A DNA stretch of 64,000 nt, taken from positions 62,001 through 126,000 of the forward strand of contig CAVRIG010000006.1 in the NCBI GenBank assembly GCA_963721175.1, in the 5' to 3' direction. Positions 9,477-18,426 of the stretch are shown here, piece by piece (the first letter of the stretch is position 1; each line of letters opens with the position of its first letter). The notes beneath the pieces were generated by a model that ran no database searches, had not been told where the DNA came from, and saw nothing but the letters and a program-made list of their open reading frames with translations. Made by a program: the position numbers and the translations under genes. The DNA comes from Aliishimia sp963721175. Lineage in GTDB: Bacteria > Pseudomonadota > Alphaproteobacteria > Rhodobacterales > Rhodobacteraceae.

Positions 9477-9494
9477 CCGGGGGCTGGCCCCCGG
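9477..9494. repeat. GC-rich hairpin between ABC permease and ATPase genes
   Basis: CCGGGGGC-TG-GCCCCCGG, a perfect eight-base-pair palindrome immediately after CAAATACCTCGGGGG, in the 99-base gap of the transporter operon. A comparable element, with an AAATACTC core on the other strand beside a GC-rich palindrome, occurs at 49660-49694. They may be copies of a dispersed intergenic repeat, or an attenuator that lowers ATPase expression. Confidence 0.45.
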
Positions 9495-9508
9495 TCCCGA
9501 CCCTGAAA

Positions 9509-10795
9509 TCAGTCCCTCAGACTTTCCTCGCGCAACCCGTCGGCCAGAAGGTTCAAGCCCAAAACCAGCGACAGCAGCGCCAGCGCGGGGGCGATCGCCG
9601 CATGTGGATAGATCGACAGAAGCTTGCGCCCGTCATTGATCGTCGTGCCCCAATCGGGGCTTTCCGGCGGCAGCCCCAGCCCGAAGAAACCCAGCGTCCC
9701 GAGCAGGATCGTGGTATACCCGATCCGCAGGCAGAAATCGACGATCAGCGGCCCGCGCGCATTCGGCAGGATCTCCCACAGCATGATGTACCACGGTCCC
9801 TCGCCGCGGGTCTGGGCGGCGGCCACGTAGTCCCGCGTCTTGATGTCCAGCGTCAGGCCCCGCACGATCCGGAACACCGTGGGCGCGTTCACGAAGACGA
9901 CGGAAACGAAGACCACGAGGATACCTCCGGGAATGTCGATCCAGTCGAGCGCACCGCGGCAGCAGATTGACCTTCGTACCCGGCGCCGAGATCAGCGACA
10001 GGTACACCCAGCCGAGAAGACCCAGCACCACGATCAGCAGCGGCGTCCGGAACGAGGGCTGCGTGTGATAGCGCGAGTTCAGCAGGATCGCGATGAAGAT
10101 CAGCGGGAAGAGAAACAGCACCGTCGCCATATAGTTCGGCACGCCCATCGGCCGTGATCTCGGGCGTGACCAGCAGATAGAAGAGCAGGATCACGGGAAA
10201 CGCGAGGATCAGGTTCGCAAGGAAGCTCAAGGATCACGTCCAGCCGGCCGCCGTAATACCCCGCGGGCAGGCCCAGCGTGATCCCCACCATGAAGGCGAA
10301 GAGCGTGGCGAGGGGTGCGATCTGCACCACGACGAAGGCGCCCTTCACGATGCGGCTGAAGATGTCGCGCGCCAGGTTGTCGCCGCCCAGCAGATACCAG
10401 GGGTACTGACCTTCCTCGGGACTGGCGAGCGGTGTGCCCGGCGGTTCGTTCTTCATCCCCGAAAGCTGGGAGAGCGTGTCGTGCGTCACGATCAGGTCCA
10501 TCGCCCCGAAGATGCCGACGAAGACCCAGAACATGACGAGGCCGAAGCCGATCATGCCCACGGTGGAGTCAAAGAGCTTGCCGTAAAGACCCAGCCGCCG
10601 CTTCCACGTGATCGACGCCGCAAAGAGCACGATGAGCGCGATCCAGACCGGCAACAGCCGCTGGCAGATCCCGCCGACGATCCCCACGCTGCCCGTGCCC
10701 ATGAGGCTGCCGGCCACGATGTAGAAGAGCAGGATGCCGACGACCGCCAGCAGCGACCAGCCCGTGAACCGGCTGGCGCGGCCGTAAAGGCTCAT
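9509..10795 (-). pseudogene. Peptide-type ABC transporter permease DppC-like, broken by three frameshifts
   Basis: Inner-membrane permease. The chain must be stitched from four frames: MSLYGRASRFTGW through GGRLDVIL, then SFLANLILAFPVILLFYLLV, then MGVPNYMATVLFLFPLIFI, then IDIPGGILV to the end (GLREESLRD). Joints are near 10229 (CCTTGAG should read CCTGAG), 10150 (GCC for GC) and 9958 (CC for C); each is repaired by deleting one base. The repaired protein has a long N-terminal region with extra membrane helices and a BPD_transp domain with an EAA-type loop (AAAQTRGEGPWYIMLWEILPNARGP). The start at 10795 overlaps the preceding small ORF by ATGA. Three lesions in 300 bases suggest poor consensus rather than decay. 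Confidence 0.8.
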
Positions 10796-10962
10796 GTCCG
10801 TGGCGATCGTGCCATCCATGTTCGACGGTCTCGCGCCCCGATGGCGCGGCATAGGCCAGCACGATCTGCAGCCACCAGCGACAGGATCAGAACGCCCGTC
10901 GCGGCGAGGAAGAACGGGTCGAGGACGTTGCCGATGCTGCCGGTCCAGGTCAATTGTTCCAT
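10792..10962 (-). CDS. Candidate 56-residue membrane protein inside the ABC transporter operon
   Basis: A short frame starting MEQLTWTGSIGNVLDPFF with one hydrophobic segment (about residues 16-34). Support: GAGGAGGGG, a strong ribosome site, seven bases before its ATG; a start only 13 bases after the dppB stop; and a TGA overlapping the permease ATG as ATGA, the layout of coupled genes. Caution: if a base has been inserted near 10868, as happens elsewhere in this stretch, the C-terminal half would read in another frame (IVLAYAAPSG, ETVEHGWHDR). So the first 30 residues are better supported than the rest. Possibly an accessory subunit of the transporter. Confidence 0.5.
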   Translation of the reverse strand: MEQLTWTGSIGNVLDPFFLAATGVLILSLVAADRAGLCRAIGARDRRTWMARSPRT

Positions 10963-10975
10963 GTCGCGCCCCTCC

Positions 10976-12022
10976 TCAGGAAATCCGGATTCGCGGGTTC
11001 AGGTAGACATAGCCGATGTCGGAGATCAGCTGCGTCACCAGGACCACGAAGACGGAGACCACCGAGACCGCCAGCAGCAGTTCGATGTCGTTGTTGCCCG
11101 CCGCCTGCACCAGAAGCCACCCGAAACCCTTGTAGTTGAAGAGCGTCTCCACGATCACCACGCCGTTCAGGAGCCAGGGAAACTGGAGCATGATGACGGT
11201 GAAAGGTGCGATCAGCGCGTTTCTGAGCGCATGTTTCAGGATGATGTTGCGGAAGCTCACACCCTTCAGACGCGCGGTGCGGATGTATTGCGCCGTCATC
11301 ACTTCGGTCATGGACGCGCGCGTCATCCGGGCGATGTACCCCATGCCGTAAAGCGCGATGGTCATGACCGGCAGGGTGAAGTTCGCGAACGTGATGTCCT
11401 CCATGGCGCTCGTCGCCGATCCCTTGAACCACTTGAGCCCCACGGCGGAGGAGGAGAAGACCGCGATGAAGATGACGCCCGATACGTATTCCGGCGTGGC
11501 CGTCGTCGCGATGGAGAAGGTGGAGAGCGATCGATCGAGGCCCGAGCCTTCGCGCATTCCCGCAAGGACGCCGACCGCGAGGGCCGAAGGGACCATGATC
11601 AGCATCACCCAACCCATCAGTTTGGCGGTGTTGCCGAGCTTGTCCCAGACGACCTCCGACACCGGTTCCTTGAACACCAGGCTGTAGCCCCAGTTGCCTT
11701 GCAGCACCCCGCAGAACGTCTTCCGCTCCTCCTCCGGAAGGTCGCCGTCGCGGCATTTGCGCAGGACCGTCCCATCCTCCTTCACCGTCTCCCAGCCGGG
11801 CACGACGCCCAGCCAGCGGCCGAACTTCACGAAGGTGTTGTCCAGGTAGCCCCGGTCGCCGAGGTAACTTGCGACTTCTCCGTCCGACATGCGGAAGTTG
11901 CCTTGGGTCTTCGCGAGTTTTTCGAGGTTGGGATAGAGGTTCGTCATGAAGAAGACGATGAAGGTCAGGCAAAGTGCCGTGAGAAGCATCATCCCCAACC
12001 TGCGGATTATGAACAGTCCCAT
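10976..12022 (-). CDS. Peptide-type ABC transporter permease DppB-like
   Basis: First inner-membrane permease of the importer, 348 residues from the ATG at 12022 (MGLFIIRRLGMMLLTALCL). After the first helix comes a large periplasmic insertion (about 30-125, with RKCRDGDLPEEERKTFCG, two Cys) before the BPD_transp domain. The ATPase-contacting loop is YIRTARLKGVSFRNIILKHALRNAL. Family C-terminus intact. Operon order is dppB, small ORF, dppC, fused ATPase. No substrate-binding protein gene precedes it; the 258 bases upstream lead to the AraC gene on the same strand. Confidence 0.92.
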   Translation of the reverse strand: MGLFIIRRLGMMLLTALCLTFIVFFMTNLYPNLEKLAKTQGNFRMSDGEVASYLGDRGYLDNTFVKFGRWLGVVPGWETVKEDGTVLRKCRDGDLPEEERKTFCGVLQGNWGYSLVFKEPVSEVVWDKLGNTAKLMGWVMLIMVPSALAVGVLAGMREGSGLDRSLSTFSIATTATPEYVSGVIFIAVFSSSAVGLKWFKGSATSAMEDITFANFTLPVMTIALYGMGYIARMTRASMTEVMTAQYIRTARLKGVSFRNIILKHALRNALIAPFTVIMLQFPWLLNGVVIVETLFNYKGFGWLLVQAAGNNDIELLLAVSVVSVFVVLVTQLISDIGYVYLNPRIRIS

Positions 12023-12280
12023 TGAGCTGTGCCCCTGTTGGTAGGTGCGCGCGAGTTTCCCGCACTTTGTAGTTTTTTTCCGCGGCCGCTGCCGGGTCTT
12101 TCGCGACCGGCCTGCACCCATCCTGCGGAATTGTCTTTCCCTGCTGCCAGTCTGCGGTGCCGCACGGCCCCGCACCATTCCCCATGGACTGCATTGAGGC
12201 AGGAGAAGGAGCCTCGGTCAATCTTTCGATGCGGAATGGTGCGGTGTTTCCGACATTTCGATGGTCCGAAGGCGACATGC

Positions 12281-13165
12281 TCATCGATTTGTCGCCGGTC
12301 CGGCGGTGTGCGTCTGCGGGCGTGATTGTTCCCTGGCGCCGGCCGCGGGGCCTCGAAGTGCCTTGGGCGTCCGGCCCGTATGGCTCAGAATGAAGCGCGA
12401 AAAATAGGCGGCGGACCCGAAGCCGAGTTCCTCCGCGATCGTCTTGGCGGGTTTGCGCGTGGTTTCCAGCAGGTGCCGTGCCGCATGGAGGCTGCGTTCG
12501 GTCACCAGGTCCGCCGCACTCCGCCCAAGCCGGGTCTTGCACACGCGGCTTAGATGCGTCGGCGTGACATCCAGCCGTTCGGCATAGTCGGCCATGGTCG
12601 CGCCCGTTGGGTGGAGGCGTTCCAGGTCGGCCATGAAGGCCGCGATCAACCGCTGACCCGCGCTGCTCGCTTCGGGCACGTCGCCCGCCGCCGCGATCTG
12701 GCGCCGGAGCCACACAGAGACCAGGCGCGCCTGCGCGGCCAACGCTTCCGCGCAATGGTCCCGGTTCGCCACCTGTTCGCGGGAGAGCGCGTCGAAGAGC
12801 GCGATGATTTCGCCCTGGTAACCGACCTCGCGGGTTCTCAGCAGGTATCCCGTGGAGGGCCAGGGGGTGGGATCGTCACGGCCGATCGCGAGCATGTGCC
12901 CCGTCAACTGGTGGCCCCCCTCGAGGGAAAAGGGCTCGCCGGCAGGCACGAAAAGGAAGTTGTTGGTGCCGACGCCGCGCCGCTGCGCGTTGAGCAGGAT
13001 CCGTCCCTGGCCTTGCGTCAGCCAGAGGATCCGATGGTCGGGGGCACTGTGAAGAAGCGACAGACGCCAGGGCGCCGATTTCAGAAGCCTGCCAAGTGAC
13101 CGCATCTCGACCATGAAAAGATGTTCTGCCTGAAACCGCGTGCGAACTCCAGCAAGCTTCAGCAA
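12281..13165 (-). CDS. AraC-family transcriptional regulator
   Basis: The 294-residue regulator has an N-terminal cupin-like sensing half (LTQGQGRILLNAQRRGVGTNNFLFVPAGEPF) and a C-terminal double helix-turn-helix (about 190-275: MADYAERLDVTPTHLSRVCK, and KTIAEELGFGSAAYFSRFI, ending in an H.GRTPKALR tail). The first codon at 13165 is TTG; Met18 at 13114 is an alternative, and neither has a clear ribosome site. It lies 258 bases upstream of the ABC importer on the same strand, so it may control that operon. The inducer is unknown. Confidence 0.85.
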   Translation of the reverse strand: MLKLAGVRTRFQAEHLFMVEMRSLGRLLKSAPWRLSLLHSAPDHRILWLTQGQGRILLNAQRRGVGTNNFLFVPAGEPFSLEGGHQLTGHMLAIGRDDPTPWPSTGYLLRTREVGYQGEIIALFDALSREQVANRDHCAEALAAQARLVSVWLRRQIAAAGDVPEASSAGQRLIAAFMADLERLHPTGATMADYAERLDVTPTHLSRVCKTRLGRSAADLVTERSLHAARHLLETTRKPAKTIAEELGFGSAAYFSRFILSHTGRTPKALRGPAAGAREQSRPQTHTAGPATNR

Positions 13166-13230
13166 TGGCCCCTGTCATGCCCAGTTGGTCCGCCGCCCGC
13201 AGATGTCAGGACTGCCTAAAGTCCTGCGTT

Positions 13231-14122
13231 TCAGCCGACGACCTCCTGGGCCGGGATCCAGTGCCACTCGGCGCAGCGCTTGCGGAACCAGGTGCGCTGC
13301 CGCTTGGCGTATTGGCGGGTCGAGATCGTGACGCGGTCCCGCGCCTCGTCGAGTGAAAGCTCTCCATTCAGATGCGCGTGCAATTCCGGCACGCCGATGG
13401 CGCGGCAGGCGGGCAGGGCGGGATCGTAGTGCTGCGCCATCCGCGCCACTTCCTCCAACGCGCCGGCGGCGATCATCGCGTCGAACCGTCTCTCGATCCG
13501 GGGGTTCAGCCAGTCCTTGGGAGCGTCCAGGACGAATGGCGCGGTCCGCGACAACGGCAGGAGGGGCGGGGGCGTTGCGTCCTGCCAGTGGGCGAGACCA
13601 TGGCCGGAGGTCCGAAGCACTTCCCAGGCGCGCTGCACACGGGCGCGGTTGCGTGTGTCGATCCGGTCGCGGGTTTCGGAGATCGAGCTCTGACAGCAGG
13701 TCATCCAAAGGCATCCCGTCGCCTTGGGCGCGCACGGATGGCGAGGTCTTCGGGATATCCGCCAGCCCCTCGGTCAGCGCGGCGAAATAGAGCCCGGTGC
13801 CACCCACGATGATCGGCCGCGCCCCCGTTTCCAGTACCTGCGCGACGTCGTTCAGCCAGTGCCCAGCCGAATACTCCGCATCATGCGCGACATGGCCATA
13901 AAGCGCGTGCGGCGCGCGCGCCTCTTCCGCGATTGTGGGCCGCGCCGTGACGACGCGCCAGCAGCCATAGACCTGGCTCGCATCCGCGTTCACCACCACG
14001 CCGCCCTGCGTTTCTGCGATCGAGAGCGCCAGCTCGGATTTCCCGCTGGCCGTGGGGCCGGCGATCAGGACGGGTCGGTCGCGCGGAATATCGCGCAGAA
14101 GATCGTCGAACGGGGTCGCCAT
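13231..14122 (-). CDS. miaA: tRNA dimethylallyltransferase MiaA (frameshifted here)
   Basis: Adds a dimethylallyl group to A37 of tRNAs that read UNN codons. The N-terminal frame from 14122 shows the P-loop GPTASGKS, NADASQVYGCWRVVTARP and GGTGLYFAALTEGLADIP. Around 13680-13692 the frame is lost and the remainder continues one frame over: RDRIDTRNRARVQRAWEVL, WLNPRIERRFDAM, ISTRQYAKRQRTWFRK, ending at the stop 13231-13233. One extra base explains it. The gene is divergent from pyrH with about 70 bases between. MiaA is rarely lost, so a sequence error is more likely than a pseudogene. Confidence 0.87.
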
Positions 14123-14193
14123 GGCATTGAACCGGTGCGGGTTTTAGGACAGGTTGCGCCGCAAAGCGAGACCAAGCGGCGGGGCAGCGCAAC

Positions 14194-14916
14194 ATGACCG
14201 AGACGGAAACGACCTTCAAGCGCGTCATGTTGAAGATTTCCGGCGAAGCGCTGATGGGCGACCTGGGCTACGGACTGCATCCCCCCACGGTGCAGCGCAT
14301 CGCCGAGGAAGTGAAATCCGTGCACGATCTCGGGGTCGAGATCTGCATGGTCATCGGCGGCGGCAACATCTTTCGTGGCCTGCAGGGCAGCGCACAGGGG
14401 ATGGAGCGGACGACGGCCGATTACATGGGCATGCTCGCCACGGTGATGAACGCGCTCGCCATGCAATCCTCGCTGGAGGGGCTCGGCGTCTACACCCGCG
14501 TGATCTCGGCCATCACCATGAACGAGGTGGCGGAGCCCTACATCCGCCGCCGCGCCGTCCGGCACCTGGAAAAGAAGCGTGTCTGCATCTTTGCGGCCGG
14601 GACCGGCAATCCGTACTTCACCACCGACACGGCGGCCACGCTGCGCGCCAACGAGATGAACTGCGAGGCGATCTTCAAGGGGACCAAGGTGGACGGCGTC
14701 TATGACAAGGACCCGCTCAAGCACGCGGATGCAAGGCGTTACGACACCGTCAGCTACGACGAAGCACTTGCCAAGCGCCTCGGCGTCATGGATGCCTCCG
14801 CGATCGCGCTGGCGCGGGACAACAACGTGCCGATCATCGTCTTCAAGCTCGATGCCCCGGGCGGGTTCAGCGGCATTCTCGCGGGCCGGGGCACGTATAC
14901 CCGCGTGCACGGCTGA
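14194..14916 (+). CDS. pyrH: UMP kinase
   Basis: Phosphorylates UMP to UDP in pyrimidine synthesis. The 240 residues are of the usual length. The amino-acid-kinase fold shows KRVMLKISGEAL at the start, GGGNIFRG, the UMP-site segment DYMGMLATVMNALAMQ, GTGNPYFTTDTAA, and TKVDGVYDKDP near the C-terminus. It opens the rightward run of translation and envelope genes; frr follows after 108 bases, the conserved pyrH-frr-uppS-cdsA order. Confidence 0.97.
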   Translation: MTETETTFKRVMLKISGEALMGDLGYGLHPPTVQRIAEEVKSVHDLGVEICMVIGGGNIFRGLQGSAQGMERTTADYMGMLATVMNALAMQSSLEGLGVYTRVISAITMNEVAEPYIRRRAVRHLEKKRVCIFAAGTGNPYFTTDTAATLRANEMNCEAIFKGTKVDGVYDKDPLKHADARRYDTVSYDEALAKRLGVMDASAIALARDNNVPIIVFKLDAPGGFSGILAGRGTYTRVHG

Positions 14917-15024
14917 ACCTGACCGCGCGACGGTGGCGAACCGGCGCAATCGGACTGGTCGGCTGGGCTCTATACAATTCCGACGCCGCGACTTATACGC
15001 GACCAAAACAGGCGGGGGCTGATC

Positions 15025-15588
15025 ATGTCAGACGAATTCATGCTGGACACCGACGATCTGGAGCGGCGGATGGACGGTGCGATGACCAACTTGCGGACGG
15101 AGTTCGCGTCGCTGCGCACGGGGCGCGCGTCGGCGTCCATGCTGGAGCCGGTGATGGTCGACGCCTACGGCCAGATGACCCCGATCAATCAGGTGGGCAC
15201 GGTCAACGTGCCGGAGCCACGCATGGTGACGGTCAACGTCTGGGACAAATCCATGGTCGGCAAGGTGGAAAAGGCGATCCGGGAAAGCGGGCTGGGGATC
15301 AATCCGCAGCTCAACGGCACCATCATCATGCTGCCCATTCCCGAACTCAACGAGGAGCGGCGCCGGGAGCTGACCAAGGTCGCGGGGCAATACGCCGAAC
15401 ATGCCCGCGTCTCGATCCGAAACATTCGCCGCGACGGAATGGACCAGATCAAGAAGGCCAAGGCCGACGGCATGAGCGAGGACGACCAGAAGTTCTGGGA
15501 AAGCGCGGTGCAGGAGTTGACGGACACGTACATCAAGGCAACCGATGCGGCGCTCGAGACCAAACAGGCGGAAATCATGCAGGTCTGA
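15025..15588 (+). CDS. frr: Ribosome recycling factor
   Basis: Releases ribosomes from mRNA after termination, together with EF-G. The 187-residue protein has the three-helix-bundle and beta domains: ERRMDGAMTNLRTEFASLRTGRAS at the start, then YGQMTPINQVGTVNVPEPRM, NDGT-type loop LNGTIIMLPIPELNEERR, and RVSIRNIRRDGMDQIKK. GGCGGGGG-like sequence precedes the ATG. It sits between pyrH and uppS. Confidence 0.97.
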   Translation: MSDEFMLDTDDLERRMDGAMTNLRTEFASLRTGRASASMLEPVMVDAYGQMTPINQVGTVNVPEPRMVTVNVWDKSMVGKVEKAIRESGLGINPQLNGTIIMLPIPELNEERRRELTKVAGQYAEHARVSIRNIRRDGMDQIKKAKADGMSEDDQKFWESAVQELTDTYIKATDAALETKQAEIMQV

Positions 15589-15644
15589 AGCCAAACCGGG
15601 TTTTCGGTGCCGAAAACTGCCGAGCGTCGTTCGGCGGTTCACCA

Positions 15645-16430
15645 TTGGGCAAGACTTGGTTTATAGATGTGCTGTCCAGACATGATCGAGAGGACGAATC
15701 CATTCCCCGTGATCCGATTTACAGCTCGATCGGCCCGCGCCACGTCGCCATCATCATGGATGGCAACGGACGGTGGGCCACTCAGCGTGGGCGGCCGCGC
15801 TTGTTCGGTCATCATGCGGGCGCCCGTCGCGTCCGCGAGATCGTCGAGGCCTGCCCGGGCCTTGGCGTCGAGTACCTCACCATTTTCGCCTTCTCGACGG
15901 AGAACTGGAAAAGAACCCAGGCCGAGGTGGCCGGCCTGATGAGCCTGTTCCGCCGGTACATCACCCGCGAAGCGCGCGCCTTGCTTGAGGCGGGTGTGCG
16001 CGTACGTTTCATCGGCGATCGTGTTCGGCTCGATCCGCAGCTGACCACGATGATGGACGAGCTGGAACAGATGACATCGCACAACACGCGGGTCAATCTG
16101 ACGATCGCGATCAACTACGGCGGCCGGGACGAGGTGGCGCGTGCGACCAAGCGGCTGGCGCTCGACGTCGCCGCGGGCCATCTGGATCCCGAGACCGTCG
16201 ATGAGGAGACCTTGCCGAAATACCTCGACACCTGCGTCCTGCCGGACCCCGATCTGGTGATCCGCACGAGCGGCGAGGCACGAATCTCCAACTTCCTGCT
16301 CTGGCAGTCGGCCTATTCGGAATACGAGTTCATCGACACGCTCTGGCCCGATTTCCGCGCCGACGAGTTCGCGCTCCTGTGCGCCCGGTACGGATCGAGG
16401 GAGCGACGGTTCGGGGCCGTATTTGCATGA
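15645..16430 (+). CDS. uppS: Undecaprenyl diphosphate synthase
   Basis: Cis-prenyltransferase that makes the C55 lipid carrier for peptidoglycan and O-antigen. The catalytic motif HVAIIMDGNGRWA contains the essential Asp; other blocks are HHAGARRVREIVE, YLTIFAFSTENWKR and DLVIRTSGEARISNFLLWQSAYSE. The frame opens with TTG at 15645, giving about 30 residues before the core; GTG at 15669 would shorten this, and the choice is uncertain. The stop overlaps the cdsA start as ATGA. Confidence 0.95.
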   Translation: MGKTWFIDVLSRHDREDESIPRDPIYSSIGPRHVAIIMDGNGRWATQRGRPRLFGHHAGARRVREIVEACPGLGVEYLTIFAFSTENWKRTQAEVAGLMSLFRRYITREARALLEAGVRVRFIGDRVRLDPQLTTMMDELEQMTSHNTRVNLTIAINYGGRDEVARATKRLALDVAAGHLDPETVDEETLPKYLDTCVLPDPDLVIRTSGEARISNFLLWQSAYSEYEFIDTLWPDFRADEFALLCARYGSRERRFGAVFA

Positions 16431-17242
16431 CACAGCCGACGGCCGGAAAATGGGGGGATCTGGCCACGAGGGTAGGCTCCGCAGCCGTCATGGTCGTCGT
16501 CGGTCTGATCTGCATCTGGCAGGGTGGGATGGCGTTTCGCGTTCTGGCGGCCGTGTCGACTGGCCTGATGTTCTGGGAACTGTCGCGCATGCTGGTCCCC
16601 GGTCGCAGGGTCGTGACGATCGCACTTGCCGTGATGGCCGGGCTGTCGGTCATGCTGGCCCCGGAAGTGCCGACACTGCTCGCGCTCCTGATCGGCCTCG
16701 CGCCTGTGGTCGCGATCGGTCTTGCGGCACCCGGACGTTGGCGCATGGGCATGCCTTACGCCGCGCTCATCGTGGTTGGCGCCTGTGCGCTGGTCTTCGT
16801 GCGCGACACGCTGGGAATCGGCTGGTTGACGTGGATCGTCGTTCTGGTCGTGGCGACGGATGTCGCAGGATACTTCGCGGGCAAGACGTTCGGCGGACCC
16901 AAGTTCTGGCCCTCGATCAGCCCCAAGAAGACCTGGTCCGGCACGATCGCCGGCTGGGGCGGCGCGGCCGTCGTGGGTTACGTGTTCGCCCTGGGATCGG
17001 GCATGGTCGGTGCTGTCGTCGCGGCCTCCCTCGCGCTCAGCCTCGCGGGGCAGATGGGGGATATCGCCGAAAGTGCTATCAAGCGGCGGACGGGGTTCAA
17101 GGACAGCTCCACTCTCATCCCGGGCCATGGCGGCGTGCTGGACCGGTTCGACGGGCTTCTCGCCGCGTCGTTCATGCTGCTCGTGCTGGCAGTCGCCACG
17201 GGGTTTCCGCCCGGACTTGCCGCCGGACTCCTCGGCAGGTGA
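16427..17242 (+). CDS. cdsA: Phosphatidate cytidylyltransferase
   Basis: Inner-membrane enzyme that converts phosphatidic acid and CTP to CDP-diacylglycerol. About 271 residues with some seven hydrophobic segments. The CDS signature near the C-terminus is visible as SAIKRRTGFKDSSTLIPGHGGVLDRFDG, with KKTWSGTIAG before it. The start at 16427 overlaps the uppS stop (ATGA), indicating translational coupling; dxr begins four bases after its stop. Confidence 0.95.
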   Translation: MTQPTAGKWGDLATRVGSAAVMVVVGLICIWQGGMAFRVLAAVSTGLMFWELSRMLVPGRRVVTIALAVMAGLSVMLAPEVPTLLALLIGLAPVVAIGLAAPGRWRMGMPYAALIVVGACALVFVRDTLGIGWLTWIVVLVVATDVAGYFAGKTFGGPKFWPSISPKKTWSGTIAGWGGAAVVGYVFALGSGMVGAVVAASLALSLAGQMGDIAESAIKRRTGFKDSSTLIPGHGGVLDRFDGLLAASFMLLVLAVATGFPPGLAAGLLGR

Positions 17243-17246
17243 CCCG

Positions 17247-18420
17247 TTGCGTCGCATAAGCATTTTCGGGGCGACCGGTTCGATCGGGCAGAACACCATC
17301 GACCTCATCGACAGGGCGCCGGACCACTACCGCGTGGTCGCGTTGACGGGGGCGGGCAACGTCGACCTGCTGGCCTCCGATGCACGCCGGCTGGGCGCCG
17401 AACTGGCCGTCACCGCCGACGAAAGCCGGCTTGGCGAGTTGCGAGCGGCACTCACGGGCTCCGGCGTGGAGGCCGCCGCGGGGGCCGACGCCTTGCTCGA
17501 GGCCGCATGTCGGCCCGCGGACTGGATCATGTCGGCGATCGTGGGGGCGGCGGGACTGGCGCCAGGCCTCAAGGCGCTGGAGCAGGGCACGACACTCGCG
17601 CTTGCGAACAAGGAAACACTGGTCTGCGCCGGTCGGCTGGTGATCGAAACCGCGCAGAAGCATGGCGCACGGCTGCTTCCGGTCGACAGCGAGCATTCGG
17701 CCGTCTTCCAGGCATTGATCGGCGAGGACATGGCTGCGGTGGAGCGTGTGATCATCACCGCGTCGGGTGGCGCCTTCCGCGACTGGCCCTTCGAGCGGCT
17801 TGAAAACGCCACGCTTGAGGAAGCGTCCTGCCATCCCAACTGGGCCATGGGTCAACGGATCACCATCGACAGCGCGTCCATGTTCAACAAGGCGCTGGAA
17901 CTGATTGAAACACGGGAGTATTTCGGCGTTTCGCCGTCGCAGATCGAGGTGCTGGTGCACCCCCAATCCCTGATCCACGCCATGGTCGGGTTTCGCGACG
18001 GGGCGCTGATGGCGCATGTGGGTCCACCCGACATGCGGCATGCCATCGGCTTCGCGCTACACTACCCGGAGCGGCGGGACCTGCCGGTCGAACGGCTCGA
18101 CCTCGCAGCAATTGGACAGCTCACGTTCCGGCCGCCGGACGAGGTGCGCTGGCCCGCGCTCCGGTTGGCGCGCGAGGTGATGGCGCGGGGTGGTCTTGCG
18201 GGGGCGGTGTTCAACGCCGCCAAGGAAACCGCGCTCGACGGGTTCATCGACGGGCGCCTCGGTTTTGCCGCCATGGCGGGCGTCGTGGAGGTCCGTTCTC
18301 GAAGACGAGGCTGCGACCGAAGGCCTTGTTGATGCCGACATGACACTTGATAACGTGGCCGCCGTGGACCATCTGGCACGTAAGGCCGCGCGCAGCGCTA
18401 TCGATAACGCAGCAGGATAA
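17247..18420 (+). CDS. dxr: 1-deoxy-D-xylulose-5-phosphate reductoisomerase (frameshifted near the end)
   Basis: Second step of the non-mevalonate isoprenoid pathway, supplying uppS upstream. TTG start at 17247, four bases after cdsA. Motifs: NADPH-binding ISIFGATGSIGQNT, LANKETLV, the metal/substrate segment LLPVDSEHSAVFQ, and catalytic-loop sequence SCHPNWAMGQRITIDSASMFNKALELIE. After FAAMAGVVEV the frame is lost near 18293: deleting one C of GTCCG gives VVLEDEAATEGLVDAD and continues to the stop at 18418-18420. The enzyme is essential in such bacteria, so this is very probably a sequence error. Confidence 0.92.
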
Positions 18421-18426
18421 CAGCCC

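Noticed and set aside
7379..9970. 863-codon + strand open frame opposite the ABC ATPase
   Set aside because: Mirror of a GC-rich gene; no recognisable domains, while the minus strand shows two complete ATPase units.
10950..12755. 601-codon minus-strand frame overlapping dppB
   Set aside because: Out of phase with the permease and Arg/Gly/Pro-rich; dppB has full family motifs and a start and ribosome site.
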